From the IMG/VR virus record IMGVR_UViG_3300027983_000011, positions 1 to 64,000 of that record: a stretch of DNA of 64,000 bases, one strand, 5' to 3'. This DNA comes from a virus. How positions within the stretch are numbered: position 1 is the first letter of the stretch; each line of letters begins with the position of its first letter. This document shows, piece by piece, positions 40,457 to 48,586 of the stretch. Both the position numbers and the translations under genes were made by a program. The notes under the pieces are model-generated. The model was not told where the DNA came from and searched no databases. It saw only the letters and a list, made by a program, of their open reading frames with translations.

Positions 40457-43153
40457 TTAACGTCCGTAGTTAGTCAACTGCTTAGACACCAACCGTCCGT
40501 CCATATATACAGAGACCTTCCCACCAACTAAGGCGTCCAATATATTATCAAGTTTCTTTCCAAGCACATCAACTTTTTCAGATTGCGAATTGTCCTTCAC
40601 CGCCGCTTTAGATATTTCGTTGAGTTTTCCAACATCAATGTCTGGAATATCACTTAGTTTTTGAACAGCAGCAGCGATTCTTTCCAATGCTGTAGCTGTT
40701 TCCATCAATTGACTGCTGAGTGAACCGAGTGTTATTAACTTATCAACCAAACCGTCACCGCCTGTAAGTTTTCCAATAATTGACCCAACACCGGCCCCAA
40801 TTCCAAAAGAACCTAAGGCGGCTGAGATAGCGTATATTCCTCCAGATGCCAACCACAAATCTTTGGCAGAATCGCCTAACGATTTAAGAGGTCGAATCAT
40901 GGCTTCAAAACCAACACTAAGGGGTATCATAGCTTCACCAGCTAATTTGGCAGCATACGCAAATGGGACCAGTGCCAATCCGAGAAGTCCGAGGACGACG
41001 GCACCAGTACCAACAAGCGCAGCTACGGCGGGAATTCCTATAATAGCTGCGGCACCAGCTACAAGTCCAATAGCAGCGGCTGCCATGCCGAGGGCAGACA
41101 AATCGAGACCGACAAAATTATGTAAAGCTTTCCCCAGAATCCAAAGTGACCCAGCCATAATTACCATTGAGACCGCACCTCTCATAACCAATGGATCTCC
41201 CAAAAACTTAATACCTTTTCCAATACCTTGCACCATTCCTGCAAAAGAATTTCCAACGGATTTACCAATTCCCGCCATCGATTTTGCTATACCTCCACCG
41301 GCAGAACCCGCCTTTCCAAATATATCTCCAAAGAGTCCACCCTTGATTGCTTTAAAGGCAATAACAGCGGCCCCTACGCCGACTATCGCTCTGATTATTT
41401 TACCAATCATTGACATTGTTTCTTTACCCTTTTCACTCCACGAATTAAATATCTCATCTGTGTAATCCCTAATATCTTTTAGTGGTTTGAAAAACAATTG
41501 GAATCCTTTTGCTATCCAACTCACTGCATCCGCGATTCCTGGTAGAATTATCAATCCGATTGGGAGTAAAAGATCACTAATCGAGGTGAGTATCGACTTT
41601 AGAGAGTTATTAATATTCTCCATCTGCGTTTGTCTCTGTTTGTCCTTCAACCAAGCGGCTCCACGTTTAGCATCTGTATCTGTTATTCCGTTTTTAATTC
41701 GGCTATTACTTTTCTCATACTCTTGTAGCATGGCAACTTGGTCCGCCGTTCCACTCGTTCTAACAGCCGCTAACATCTTTTCTTGGTTCTGTTGTTCGAT
41801 GATTTCCTTGACGGTCATACCGGACACCTTAGACAGTGCTTCTTGTTGGTAGAGATTTAATTTAGAGAAGTCCCCAATGTCTTTCAACTGTTTCATCGCC
41901 GCTTTACGTGAGCCTTCGATGTCTCCCTCAAAAGCCAATTGACGAGCTAATTGGAAATTAACGCTCTTACCGAGAAGAGCGGAAGCTTCCATTTCAGAGT
42001 TAATAGAATCTTGGAAATTTAATAGTTGTCTAGCCGACTTAGCCATCGACTCCAAACTTGTCCCAGCCAATCTAGCAGCAACCGCCGTCCTAACCAATTC
42101 CATTGGATTCTTTCCGAGGAATTTTAAAGTGTCTTCTGAAGCTCTGGCCATGTCCTCGAACACCTGCTTTACAGGAACACCGGCTGATTTAGCTAAACTT
42201 ATAGCGACATTTGAAATGTCCGATGATGTGGTCCCAGCGGCCTTTGAAAGCGAATTAAATAACTGTACGACCTTTGCCGAATCTTCGCCAGCAACCCCAA
42301 TATTAGCTGCCAGCAGCGCTACTAATTTTGTATTTTTCGAAGATTCCAAAGCTGTAGTTTGAAACACGGCTTGGAGTTCTGCGGCGGCCGCGAACGCCTC
42401 TTTTATATTGATTCCAAAATCCGCGTATTCTAAATTTATCTCTCTAGCGGAGTCGGCAATACCACCCATTTGACTTCTCATCAAGCCTGTCTTTTTACGA
42501 AAATCCCCAGCGGCCGTATCAAGTTCTATAAAACGATCCAATCCTAACCCCATAACAGCCGCCCAACCCGATGCAGCCGATGTCATAGCTGAAAATAATT
42601 CACCCATGCGCTTATAACCATCGCCTATTTTTTCTCCAACGCCTAAAGCCACTTTCTGCAGAGGGCCCCATCTTTTTTCAAGTTTGAGTTTTTCCAACTG
42701 TGTCGCAAGTTGATTTCGCTGTTGGTCTGTTAGACTCTCTTCCAATTCAATAAGTTTTTTTGTATCCGTCATTTTTCTTTTAATGTCGGATAGAATAGAT
42801 TGGAGGTGAGCTTTTTCATGGCCGTCGAAAACAGCCAATCCTTCCTTAGCTAACTTTTCCATAACCATTTCCTCAGCCAAATCAGATTTAATAGCCTTTC
42901 TATCAGCTCGCATTGCTGTCAAATCTGATTTCATTCTATTCATTAAGGATGTTCTATCTACTTCGTATCGATATATCTCCTTCGTTTTAGACTGAATTTG
43001 TTTGGTGAGGTCGAGAGTTTCCCTCGAAGACTTTGTAATCGAGTCAGATACATCTTCCAACTCACGCTCAACAGCCAAGATATCACGTTTACTCTTAGCG
43101 TAGTCTGCTGTGAGTTTTTGGATTTCTGATAATCTTTCTTTTTCGTTGGCCAT
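40457..43153 (-). CDS. Tail tape measure protein
   Basis: An 898-residue protein. Residues 1-160 are coiled coil (EKERLSEIQKLTADYAKSKR). The central region has the repeated Ala/Gly helix pattern of tape measure proteins (LAKSAGVPVKQVFEDMARAS; MAKSARQLLNFQDSINSEME). Residues 520-780 contain several hydrophobic segments (PIGLIILPGIADAVSWIA; GTGAVVLGLLGLALVPFA). It sets tail length and may enter the cell membrane during injection. The gp26/gp51-like chaperone pair lies immediately upstream, as expected for a tape measure gene. Confidence 0.9.
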   Translation of the reverse strand: MANEKERLSEIQKLTADYAKSKRDILAVERELEDVSDSITKSSRETLDLTKQIQSKTKEIYRYEVDRTSLMNRMKSDLTAMRADRKAIKSDLAEEMVMEKLAKEGLAVFDGHEKAHLQSILSDIKRKMTDTKKLIELEESLTDQQRNQLATQLEKLKLEKRWGPLQKVALGVGEKIGDGYKRMGELFSAMTSAASGWAAVMGLGLDRFIELDTAAGDFRKKTGLMRSQMGGIADSAREINLEYADFGINIKEAFAAAAELQAVFQTTALESSKNTKLVALLAANIGVAGEDSAKVVQLFNSLSKAAGTTSSDISNVAISLAKSAGVPVKQVFEDMARASEDTLKFLGKNPMELVRTAVAARLAGTSLESMAKSARQLLNFQDSINSEMEASALLGKSVNFQLARQLAFEGDIEGSRKAAMKQLKDIGDFSKLNLYQQEALSKVSGMTVKEIIEQQNQEKMLAAVRTSGTADQVAMLQEYEKSNSRIKNGITDTDAKRGAAWLKDKQRQTQMENINNSLKSILTSISDLLLPIGLIILPGIADAVSWIAKGFQLFFKPLKDIRDYTDEIFNSWSEKGKETMSMIGKIIRAIVGVGAAVIAFKAIKGGLFGDIFGKAGSAGGGIAKSMAGIGKSVGNSFAGMVQGIGKGIKFLGDPLVMRGAVSMVIMAGSLWILGKALHNFVGLDLSALGMAAAAIGLVAGAAAIIGIPAVAALVGTGAVVLGLLGLALVPFAYAAKLAGEAMIPLSVGFEAMIRPLKSLGDSAKDLWLASGGIYAISAALGSFGIGAGVGSIIGKLTGGDGLVDKLITLGSLSSQLMETATALERIAAAVQKLSDIPDIDVGKLNEISKAAVKDNSQSEKVDVLGKKLDNILDALVGGKVSVYMDGRLVSKQLTNYGR

Positions 43154-43168
43154 ATTTTATAGTGTACC

Positions 43169-43176
43169 TATAAATA
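43169..43176 (-). promoter_or_regulatory. TATTTATA motif
   Basis: Coding-strand TATTTATA 15 bases upstream of the tape measure ATG (43153). Confidence 0.45.
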
Positions 43177-43201
43177 TTATCAGTTCCGGCCTTTTGAACT
43201 A

Positions 43202-43417
43202 TCATTTTCTGACAACTTGACCCGGCTGTGGGCCCTTGTCAGCCGCTTTCTGCTGCTTGGCTTCACCTTCCTTAACTGACACCAGTTTTCTTAGGTAAAA
43301 TCGACGCATTTGGACAGGAAGTGAGTATACGCCCTCATGTGTGAAACCCCCTTGTCCGTAATAACAGAGATTGAAGAGTTCGTCGTGTAACTGAGACTTA
43401 TAATTACTCGCTAGGCC
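43202..43417 (-). CDS. gp51-like tail chaperone part, likely made by frameshift
   Basis: A 71-codon frame after the T7 run, reading NYKSQLHDELFNLCYYGQGG then FTHEGVYSLPVQMRRFYLRK. This pattern occurs in T4-like phages beside gp26. No ATG or ribosome site is present after the gp26 stop; the only upstream ATG in this frame would lie in the conserved zinc motif of gp26 (94-residue ORF). The frame is entered from gp26 by +1 (or -2) at the T7 run. It lies just ahead of the tape measure gene, the classic place for a frameshifted tail assembly chaperone. Confidence 0.65.
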   Translation of the reverse strand, partial: GLASNYKSQLHDELFNLCYYGQGGFTHEGVYSLPVQMRRFYLRKLVSVKEGEAKQQKAADKGPQPGQVVRK

Positions 43418-44234
43418 AAAAAAAGTCCACACCAAGTGGCAATGCCATCCTCGCGGTGTGGCCGCACGCTGGACATGTGAAATCAAAGTTCATGTCCAAG
43501 TCGGGGTTGTTTCCCCTAATATGTGAACGAAGGGATCGTGAATCCATAGCGGTTAATTCCGTATCAACAAATTTCTTAATCAAGTTACGGTCTTCGTTAC
43601 CGTCGATAGCAACAATCATGTATTTGAGGCGGGTGGTCATCTCAGGAGAAACACCGTTTGGTGAAATCTTGGAGAGGCTCTTCAGTTCCGTGTCAATGGA
43701 TTGTTCGTCCCGATGAGTCAATAACTTGTATGAAATATTCTTTTTAGACTGTGGAAGTTCGTAGTTAAAACGATTTACTCCCTTTGAAAGTTTTGAAAAG
43801 TCAAACTCTTTCGAATGAAGTTCGGAAAGATTAACTACAAATTCGCTTTCTTCACCACACTCAGTACACTTAATTTTGGCTGGATATTTATCACCATATG
43901 CTAAACGACGAGCAGCAATGAAAATAGCATTCTTATCACCAATCAAAATATCATCCAATTTTATTGCTGGGTTGATGATTAAAGCTTTTAGAAGTTCATC
44001 CAATACGATACCTTTCTTAATGAGATTCTGACTTGTCAAAATATCTTCTTCCTTAGCCGTCATGAATTTTAACTCAATGCGACCTGATGATAGCGGAGAC
44101 TCTGGTGGATAAAAATGTCCTTCAGTCGGAAGGTCGATGAATTCTGTTGGGTATGTCTGTTTTACAGGGATATCCGATTGTCCCACTTGGACTGGCTGCG
44201 GCGCTCTTGCGATTGGTATATTTTGGTTTTCCAT
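43404..44234 (-). CDS. 26: gp26-like baseplate hub/tail assembly protein
   Basis: A 276-residue protein of the T4 gp26 type. The start TEFIDLPTEGHFYPPESPLS and the block LKFMTAKEEDILTSQNLI are conserved. It has two zinc-ribbon-like Cys pairs: IKCTECGEESEF (about 122-133) and FTCPACGHTARM near the C-terminus. It ends LPLGVDFFWPSE. T4 gp26 and gp51 are needed for hub assembly around the tape measure. The gene sits between a terminator and the gp51-like frame and likely shares a ribosomal frameshift with it. Confidence 0.8.
   Translation of the reverse strand: MENQNIPIARAPQPVQVGQSDIPVKQTYPTEFIDLPTEGHFYPPESPLSSGRIELKFMTAKEEDILTSQNLIKKGIVLDELLKALIINPAIKLDDILIGDKNAIFIAARRLAYGDKYPAKIKCTECGEESEFVVNLSELHSKEFDFSKLSKGVNRFNYELPQSKKNISYKLLTHRDEQSIDTELKSLSKISPNGVSPEMTTRLKYMIVAIDGNEDRNLIKKFVDTELTAMDSRSLRSHIRGNNPDLDMNFDFTCPACGHTARMALPLGVDFFWPSE
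43415..43424 (-). promoter_or_regulatory. Candidate slippery site (T7 run)
   Basis: On the minus strand: GGT GTG GAC TTT TTT TGG CCT, with the gp26 stop five codons past the second TTT codon. A +1 or -2 slip on the seven T's yields TTT GGC CTA and opens the gp51-like frame. A -1 slip would hit TAG at once. Confidence 0.55.
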
Positions 44235-44303
44235 AAACTTTTGAATAATCTTGTTTCGTATATATATCGTTTAAATAAAACTTTTTGACGAAAAGAAGGC
44301 ATA

Positions 44304-44335
44304 AAAAAAGGATTGGTATTTCACAATCCTTTTTT
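44304..44335 (-). terminator. Intrinsic terminator, probably bidirectional
   Basis: AAAAAAGGATTG (44304-44315) pairs with CAATCCTTTTTT (44324-44335); loop of 8 bases. T-tracts occur in both directions. It separates the tagged gene 44368-45336 from gp26. Confidence 0.8.
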
Positions 44336-44367
44336 AAGTATAAACGTTGGCGTCTTGTTATAACCAA

Positions 44368-45336
44368 TTATGTTTTTGAACCTGTTATTTTAATTTCCTT
44401 TGAGCCGGGGTCGAATCTCAAAATGAAGCGCTTTAATCCCTGTACCTTTTCTGGAGTAACCTTTATCATGTTCAAAATTTTTAATACATCGGGAGAAAGT
44501 TTAGCATCTATCTTTCCTGTAAATGCCATGACTTCTTTTTCCAAATATGACTGCAATTGATTTGGCCCGTAGTATGGTAAATCTGGGTCTAACTCTATAA
44601 CATTGCCCGATGGGTCGATGAATTCAAATGCATAGACATCATCAACAACCTCCGGCGCCGTATCAGAGGATGCATCAGAAAACGCATCGGCTGGAACTGA
44701 TGCTTTACCTTTATAATTTAGGCCAGTATTTTTTACAGCGGTTGTCCGGTTAGCATTGCCAGCACCAAGGGCGCCCTTGGTGCGATATTCATCAACCGCC
44801 TCTTTTACCAAAAACTGCAGGGCCTCTTTGAGACTCTTTTTCTTAGGAGCGGTTCCTCCGACGGGACGTTTAGTACCTTCCTTCTTCTCACCAACAGGAA
44901 CCTTTGGTGTGTCGGACTTCTTCACGACACGCTTGGTCTCAGTGTTTTTCTTCTTTTCCTTGACCGGCAACTTTGTGCCTTCCTTCTTTTCCTTTGGTTT
45001 ATCCGTCGAGGTGATTGATTTGGAATCAGATTTCATCTTCGTATTAGGAGTTTTCTTGGATGCCACGGTATTGCCGGATAATCCTTTTTTAGCTTCGGTC
45101 AGGGTGGTTTCTTCGATTTCTACTTCTTCGAGAACCTCGCGTATCATTTGTTTAAGTTCGTTCTTCTTCATAATATTTTCGTGTTGGGTACTTTTTTCCA
45201 ACTTGTTTAAAGCAATGTCCTCTGCGGATTCTTTATCTTGTGAATCCTGATGAGCGCCGACCAAATCCGAAGGGATCTCATTGGAACCGTCTTCTAACAT
45301 TTCCCGTATCATTTGTTTTAGTTCTGATTTTTTCAT
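44368..45336 (-). CDS. Tagged protein with a duplicated N-terminal tag
   Basis: A 322-residue protein. It begins MKKSELKQMIREMLEDGSNE and repeats the module about 55 residues later as MKKNELKQMIREVLEEVEIE. Each copy has a helical basic stretch and [LI]-x-E sites (IRE, LED/LEE). A Lys-rich linker of repeated units (PKEKKEGTKLPVKEKK; GEKKEGTKRPVGG) follows. The C-terminal 90 residues look folded (VYAFEFIDPSGNVIELDPDL; MIKVTPEKVQGLKRFILRFD). Either one protein with two tags or two nested starts. Function unknown; probably an internal virion protein. Confidence 0.6.
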   Translation of the reverse strand: MKKSELKQMIREMLEDGSNEIPSDLVGAHQDSQDKESAEDIALNKLEKSTQHENIMKKNELKQMIREVLEEVEIEETTLTEAKKGLSGNTVASKKTPNTKMKSDSKSITSTDKPKEKKEGTKLPVKEKKKNTETKRVVKKSDTPKVPVGEKKEGTKRPVGGTAPKKKSLKEALQFLVKEAVDEYRTKGALGAGNANRTTAVKNTGLNYKGKASVPADAFSDASSDTAPEVVDDVYAFEFIDPSGNVIELDPDLPYYGPNQLQSYLEKEVMAFTGKIDAKLSPDVLKILNMIKVTPEKVQGLKRFILRFDPGSKEIKITGSKT

Positions 45337-45339
45337 GTA

Positions 45340-45942
45340 TTATACCTTCGATTGTATTCGTTGTAGTTCGGCGTTTTTGCGAGCCAACTCGGTTTCTTTA
45401 CGACTAATTTGGTTCTGTAGTGGTGTAACGGCTTTGGCCAATTTACCCTTTAAATTCTGCATGTCGGTTTGAATCTTGTTTTTGTCTCTTTCAAGATTAG
45501 CAATTTTTTTCTGATCATTTGGATTCGCCGATTGAGATGTGCTAAGAGCATCTACCATGGCATCGGCCGGACTCATTGGTTCTCCAATTTCCTCTAAATG
45601 CGACTTCTTTAGATAGTTTGGTTTTGCCTCCTCAATGTCGTGGATTAAATTGACCATTGAATTGATAATACCGTCCGGCTTTAATTGATAAGCAACGTTC
45701 CGCAAATTCCCATTTTTAGCATCTTTAGCTACAACTTCTAAATCATTAGCAATTTTCTGTTTCCATTGACTGTATAACATATTACCGTAACCATTTAACT
45801 GAATAATTGGATCTGCACTGCGGCGATTCCCTACAGGCTTGTCCATGATATATCCATACTTCGATCCAGCTTTATCCATAGCCTCATTTAATCGGTTTCG
45901 GATAATGGACTTGACAATCTCCTTTAATTCAGCTTTTTTCAT
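45340..45942 (-). CDS. Tagged coiled-coil protein
   Basis: A 200-residue protein starting MKKAELKEIVKSIIRNRLNE, with an L-N-E site at 18-20. The middle is an unrecognised helical domain (QWKQKIANDLEVVAKDAKNG). The end is a coiled coil (ANLERDKNKIQTDMQNLKGK; NQISRKETELARKNAELQRI). It sits between two other tagged genes with gaps of 3-4 bases, so the three form one operon. Function unknown. Confidence 0.6.
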   Translation of the reverse strand: MKKAELKEIVKSIIRNRLNEAMDKAGSKYGYIMDKPVGNRRSADPIIQLNGYGNMLYSQWKQKIANDLEVVAKDAKNGNLRNVAYQLKPDGIINSMVNLIHDIEEAKPNYLKKSHLEEIGEPMSPADAMVDALSTSQSANPNDQKKIANLERDKNKIQTDMQNLKGKLAKAVTPLQNQISRKETELARKNAELQRIQSKV

Positions 45943-45946
45943 GATA

Positions 45947-46396
45947 TTATTCGTCCCATCCGACCGTCATTTCAACCTGTAAAATAAGAGTTTTTTCTCC
46001 ATTAAGCCGCCCTCGCTTTATAACTTCTGCAAAACCAGATGTGTATGGAGACCCAGGTCTAGCTTCCGACCTTAGTCTCTTAGCAATTGTCTCTAACAAA
46101 CGCTCTTCATAGGTCTCCTCGTCTTCGGTCAAATTAGAAATCACCTCAGGATCATCAACGGGTACAGCTAATTTCCATGAATAAATTGTTGTCCCACTCT
46201 CTTCTTCCGAATTATCAACTTTGATGGATAGCGGAACAATGTATTTATCAAATGGAAATCCTAAAATACCCCTCACATCTTGTTCAGTGCCCGCTTTTAC
46301 AGCTTCAGTAAAGACCTCTTCCACACATTCCATGATAATATCACGAATAAAATTGGTTTTGCTATGAACAGCACGTTGGTTTTTTGGGGGATGCAT
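45947..46396 (-). CDS. Tagged hypothetical protein
   Basis: A 149-residue protein. The start (HSKTNFIRDIIMECVEEVFTE) is a variant of the helical tag. The body is beta-rich (DKYIVPLSIKVDNSEEESGT; LKLAVPVDDPEV-like, KTLILQVEMTVGWDE). It is the first gene of the three-gene tagged operon and has a TATTTATA motif 18 bases upstream. Not recognised. Confidence 0.55.
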   Translation of the reverse strand: MHPPKNQRAVHSKTNFIRDIIMECVEEVFTEAVKAGTEQDVRGILGFPFDKYIVPLSIKVDNSEEESGTTIYSWKLAVPVDDPEVISNLTEDEETYEERLLETIAKRLRSEARPGSPYTSGFAEVIKRGRLNGEKTLILQVEMTVGWDE

Positions 46397-46414
46397 TAGG
46401 TAGGTGAAGTTTTC

Positions 46415-46422
46415 TATAAATA
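46415..46422 (-). promoter_or_regulatory. TATTTATA motif
   Basis: Coding-strand TATTTATA 18 bases upstream of the ATG at 46396. Confidence 0.45.
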
Positions 46423-46448
46423 TACACCAAACCGCAGAATCCGCTGAT

Positions 46449-46628
46449 TTAGCGTATCAAGTTTCTCAGAAAGTCAAGATGGTGGACGCCTTCATACTTT
46501 GCGACGAAATAACAGAAAGACGCCACCACATGGGGAGTTTCTTTTTTTAATAACTCTGACATCTTTTGATATTCTTCGTCCCTGAACATCTCAAGGTATT
46601 CTTCGCATCTACTGTCTAAATTTTCCAT
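46449..46628 (-). CDS. Small acidic hypothetical protein
   Basis: A 59-residue ORF (MENLDSRCEEYLEMFRDEEY ... LDFLRNLIR). It begins one base after the stop of the HNH gene, so both are likely co-translated. Mostly helical. Function unknown. Confidence 0.6.
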   Translation of the reverse strand: MENLDSRCEEYLEMFRDEEYQKMSELLKKETPHVVASFCYFVAKYEGVHHLDFLRNLIR

Positions 46629-46629
46629 G

Positions 46630-46893
46630 TCACTTTTTAGTCTTGAAACATGGTAGAAATTCCGGAGGCTTATTTCGTATCCATTTAAGATATTTTTGAA
46701 ACCGTGGTTGATCTTTTAAAGCCGCGGGTGTATTATAGACGTTACTTAACTCATTGTTAGTAAATAAATCGTGGATTGTATTATGACACGGTATACAGAT
46801 GGTAGTTTTCTCCTTACCACCCTTTGCTCGTGGGACAAAGTGGTGATCGTTAGAGTATTCAACATCACGACGGCATAAGGGGCAATTAAACAT
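46630..46893 (-). CDS. HNH endonuclease
   Basis: An 87-residue HNH nuclease. Zinc Cys pair CPLC near the N-terminus, core DHHFVPRAKGGKEKTTICI and second pair CIPCHNTIHDLF with the final His of the motif. Small free-standing HNH proteins in phages are homing nucleases or, in some cases, packaging or DNA-repair nucleases. There is no intron next to it. It has its own TTGACA-N17-TAAATG promoter. Confidence 0.88.
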   Translation of the reverse strand: MFNCPLCRRDVEYSNDHHFVPRAKGGKEKTTICIPCHNTIHDLFTNNELSNVYNTPAALKDQPRFQKYLKWIRNKPPEFLPCFKTKK

Positions 46894-46900
46894 CCACCAA

Positions 46901-46929
46901 CATTTACAAGACTATTGGTAGTTTGTCAA
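46901..46929 (-). promoter_or_regulatory. Predicted promoter of the HNH gene
   Basis: TTGACA (46929-46924), 17-base spacer, TAAATG (46906-46901), eight bases upstream of the ATG. Confidence 0.55.
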
Positions 46930-46939
46930 CCACCAACTT

Positions 46940-47881
46940 TTACATCCATTGACCCGGACGTTGATTTCGCGGAGAATAACTCTTCCCAGCAACATACTTG
47001 TCTAACACCAACTCACCAAGCTGGTCCAAAATAGCCTTATCTGTAACCGGCCGCTCACTCGCGTCAAATGCTCCCACCCTTTCCACCGATTCCGGAACTT
47101 CTGCCAAAGTGTCGCGGCCCTGGCCAGAGTAACCTCTTCGGGCATCAAACTCGTGGTCCACAGAGACTTCGTTCCACCCAAATTCAGCGCTTACAAAATA
47201 AATTTGTCCATTCAAAGTTACTTCTTCATCTTCTACATCCCATTCCTCATTTGGTGCTTCTTGCATTACACGATTTTTTAAACCAGCGATTTGTCCACCC
47301 AATTCTTTCAAACCGTGCATCTGAATAAGCTCATCGGCCAAAGCGACGATTTGAGTTAATTTTGCTTGTTGATTGTTGGCTGGACTTATCGTGTTAATGA
47401 TCCTCTTTATAAGTCTACCAATTTCAACCTCGCGTTTTTCTTCCGGGTTATTTACATCACCCTCGGCGTGTTCAAATACACCCTCTTCACTATCTGCACA
47501 ATCCTTATATTGGTATCCTTGTTTTTTCTCCCACGAACTTAGTGCGTTTGGGGTTTTGCGGGTAGGACACGGAAATCTAGAAGGATGTGATTGATTGTGT
47601 CGATTTATTTTTCTATCAAAATCGTCACGCTCATCTTGGTCCGGGTCATGGTCTTCCGAAACGTCTTTGTTTTCCCAAGCTGCCCACATCTCATTTACAC
47701 GAACATCGCCTTCATTTTTCTTATTGTGAATTGCCCACATGGTAGAATATGCTTTCGGCGTCTCTCCATAGTGCTTAATAAGTTTATCATGTAGAGATTT
47801 TGGAAAATTTGGTGGGGCTGTTTCCGTCATCATCTCATTAATCGATTCACGGATGAGTTTTTGAATTTCTGTTTTTTTCAT
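46940..47881 (-). CDS. CTS-tagged hypothetical protein
   Basis: I start at MKKTEIQKLIRESINEMMTE (17 codons inside the longest ORF), because this matches the tag found in other proteins here and lies downstream of a TATTTATA motif. The 313-residue product has two [LI]-x-E sites (IRE, INE) at the N-terminus. Recognisable parts are a small unit (LHDKLIKHYGETPKAYSTMW) common in phage internal proteins and a C-terminal domain (GQIYFVSAEFGWNEVSVDHE). Function unknown. Confidence 0.6.
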   Translation of the reverse strand: MKKTEIQKLIRESINEMMTETAPPNFPKSLHDKLIKHYGETPKAYSTMWAIHNKKNEGDVRVNEMWAAWENKDVSEDHDPDQDERDDFDRKINRHNQSHPSRFPCPTRKTPNALSSWEKKQGYQYKDCADSEEGVFEHAEGDVNNPEEKREVEIGRLIKRIINTISPANNQQAKLTQIVALADELIQMHGLKELGGQIAGLKNRVMQEAPNEEWDVEDEEVTLNGQIYFVSAEFGWNEVSVDHEFDARRGYSGQGRDTLAEVPESVERVGAFDASERPVTDKAILDQLGELVLDKYVAGKSYSPRNQRPGQWM

Positions 47882-47899
47882 AGTATCAGGGTGTCGATA

Positions 47900-47907
47900 T
47901 ATAAATA
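47900..47907 (-). promoter_or_regulatory. TATTTATA motif
   Basis: Coding-strand TATTTATA 18 bases upstream of the ATG at 47881. It is one reason for choosing the internal start. Confidence 0.45.
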
Positions 47908-47937
47908 GAAGTGTGGTGTGTGAAAGAAGCACAAAAA

Positions 47938-47959
47938 ATCCCCTATTTTCATAGAGGAT
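47938..47959 (-). terminator. Intrinsic terminator after gp19
   Basis: On the minus strand ATCCTCTAT-GAAA-ATAGGGGAT (nine pairs, one G-U) followed by TTTTTT, 19 bases beyond the gp19 stop. Confidence 0.85.
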
Positions 47960-47978
47960 ATTTTTAGACTTATCTATT

Positions 47979-48467
47979 TTAGTATTGGAGTATAGCGTAA
48001 TCGTACCGCAGAGTGACGTTCATCATAAGTGCGTCACTTGTTCCCCAATCAAGGTTGTTACCATTGAAAGATTCAACAAATGCACCTTTAAGTGTCCACT
48101 CTTCAACTTTATCAAGTGCTGGGCCGAGAACGTTGATGGTGACATCTTTCTTATAGAAATCAGCGTAACCGTTGCGGCCGGTGACAGATTCATGACTCAA
48201 ACGAACCCATTCCATAACAGCTTGAGCTGCGGAAGGAACAACTGGGTCATAGAGGGTAATTTCAATAGGTTGCCATTCAGACTTACCTTTGACGTAACGC
48301 TTCAAGTTGATGTGTTCTAATGTAATTGGGTTGTTGTTGAACGAAGGCCGTCCAGCTGTTTTAATCATGTACGCTGGAATTCCGTCGATGTACATCGTGA
48401 AACGATTTTGTACCTTTGGTTCCCAGCTTTGAAAGAATGCCTCATTTTGGTCTAGTAGTTCTGCCAT
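47979..48467 (-). CDS. 19: Tail tube protein (gp19-like)
   Basis: A 162-residue protein of the gp19 family (T4: 163). The pattern VQNRFTMYIDGIPAYMIKTA, PITLEHINLKRYVKGKSEWQ and PIEITLYDPVVPSAAQAVME is diagnostic. It forms the inner tube of the contractile tail. It is monocistronic, with a terminator after it and a TATTTATA motif about 46 bases upstream. In T4 it lies next to the sheath gene; here 10.8 kb separate them. Confidence 0.95.
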   Translation of the reverse strand: MAELLDQNEAFFQSWEPKVQNRFTMYIDGIPAYMIKTAGRPSFNNNPITLEHINLKRYVKGKSEWQPIEITLYDPVVPSAAQAVMEWVRLSHESVTGRNGYADFYKKDVTINVLGPALDKVEEWTLKGAFVESFNGNNLDWGTSDALMMNVTLRYDYAILQY

Positions 48468-48513
48468 ATTAGTGTGTAGTTAAATTTAGTTTAAGCGTAT
48501 TGCCCGTCTACAC

Positions 48514-48521
48514 TATAAATA
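48514..48521 (-). promoter_or_regulatory. TATTTATA motif
   Basis: Coding-strand TATTTATA 46 bases upstream of the tail tube ATG (48467). Confidence 0.5.
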
Positions 48522-48586
48522 AAACAAAACTCAAAAAATTGTGCAATTCTCATAGTATTTATCAGTAGTCGAACCAATCTACATTA

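Noticed and set aside
43404-43486. Independent ATG start for the gp51-like ORF at 43486
   Set aside because: It would encode an N-terminal stretch antagonistic to the conserved zinc motif of gp26 in another frame, without a ribosome site. A frameshift at the T7 run fits better.
44122-44367. Minus-strand ORF of 81 residues upstream of gp26
   Set aside because: It overlaps gp26 in another frame, contains the terminator hairpin and reads as non-coding (Lys/Tyr-rich from AT runs).
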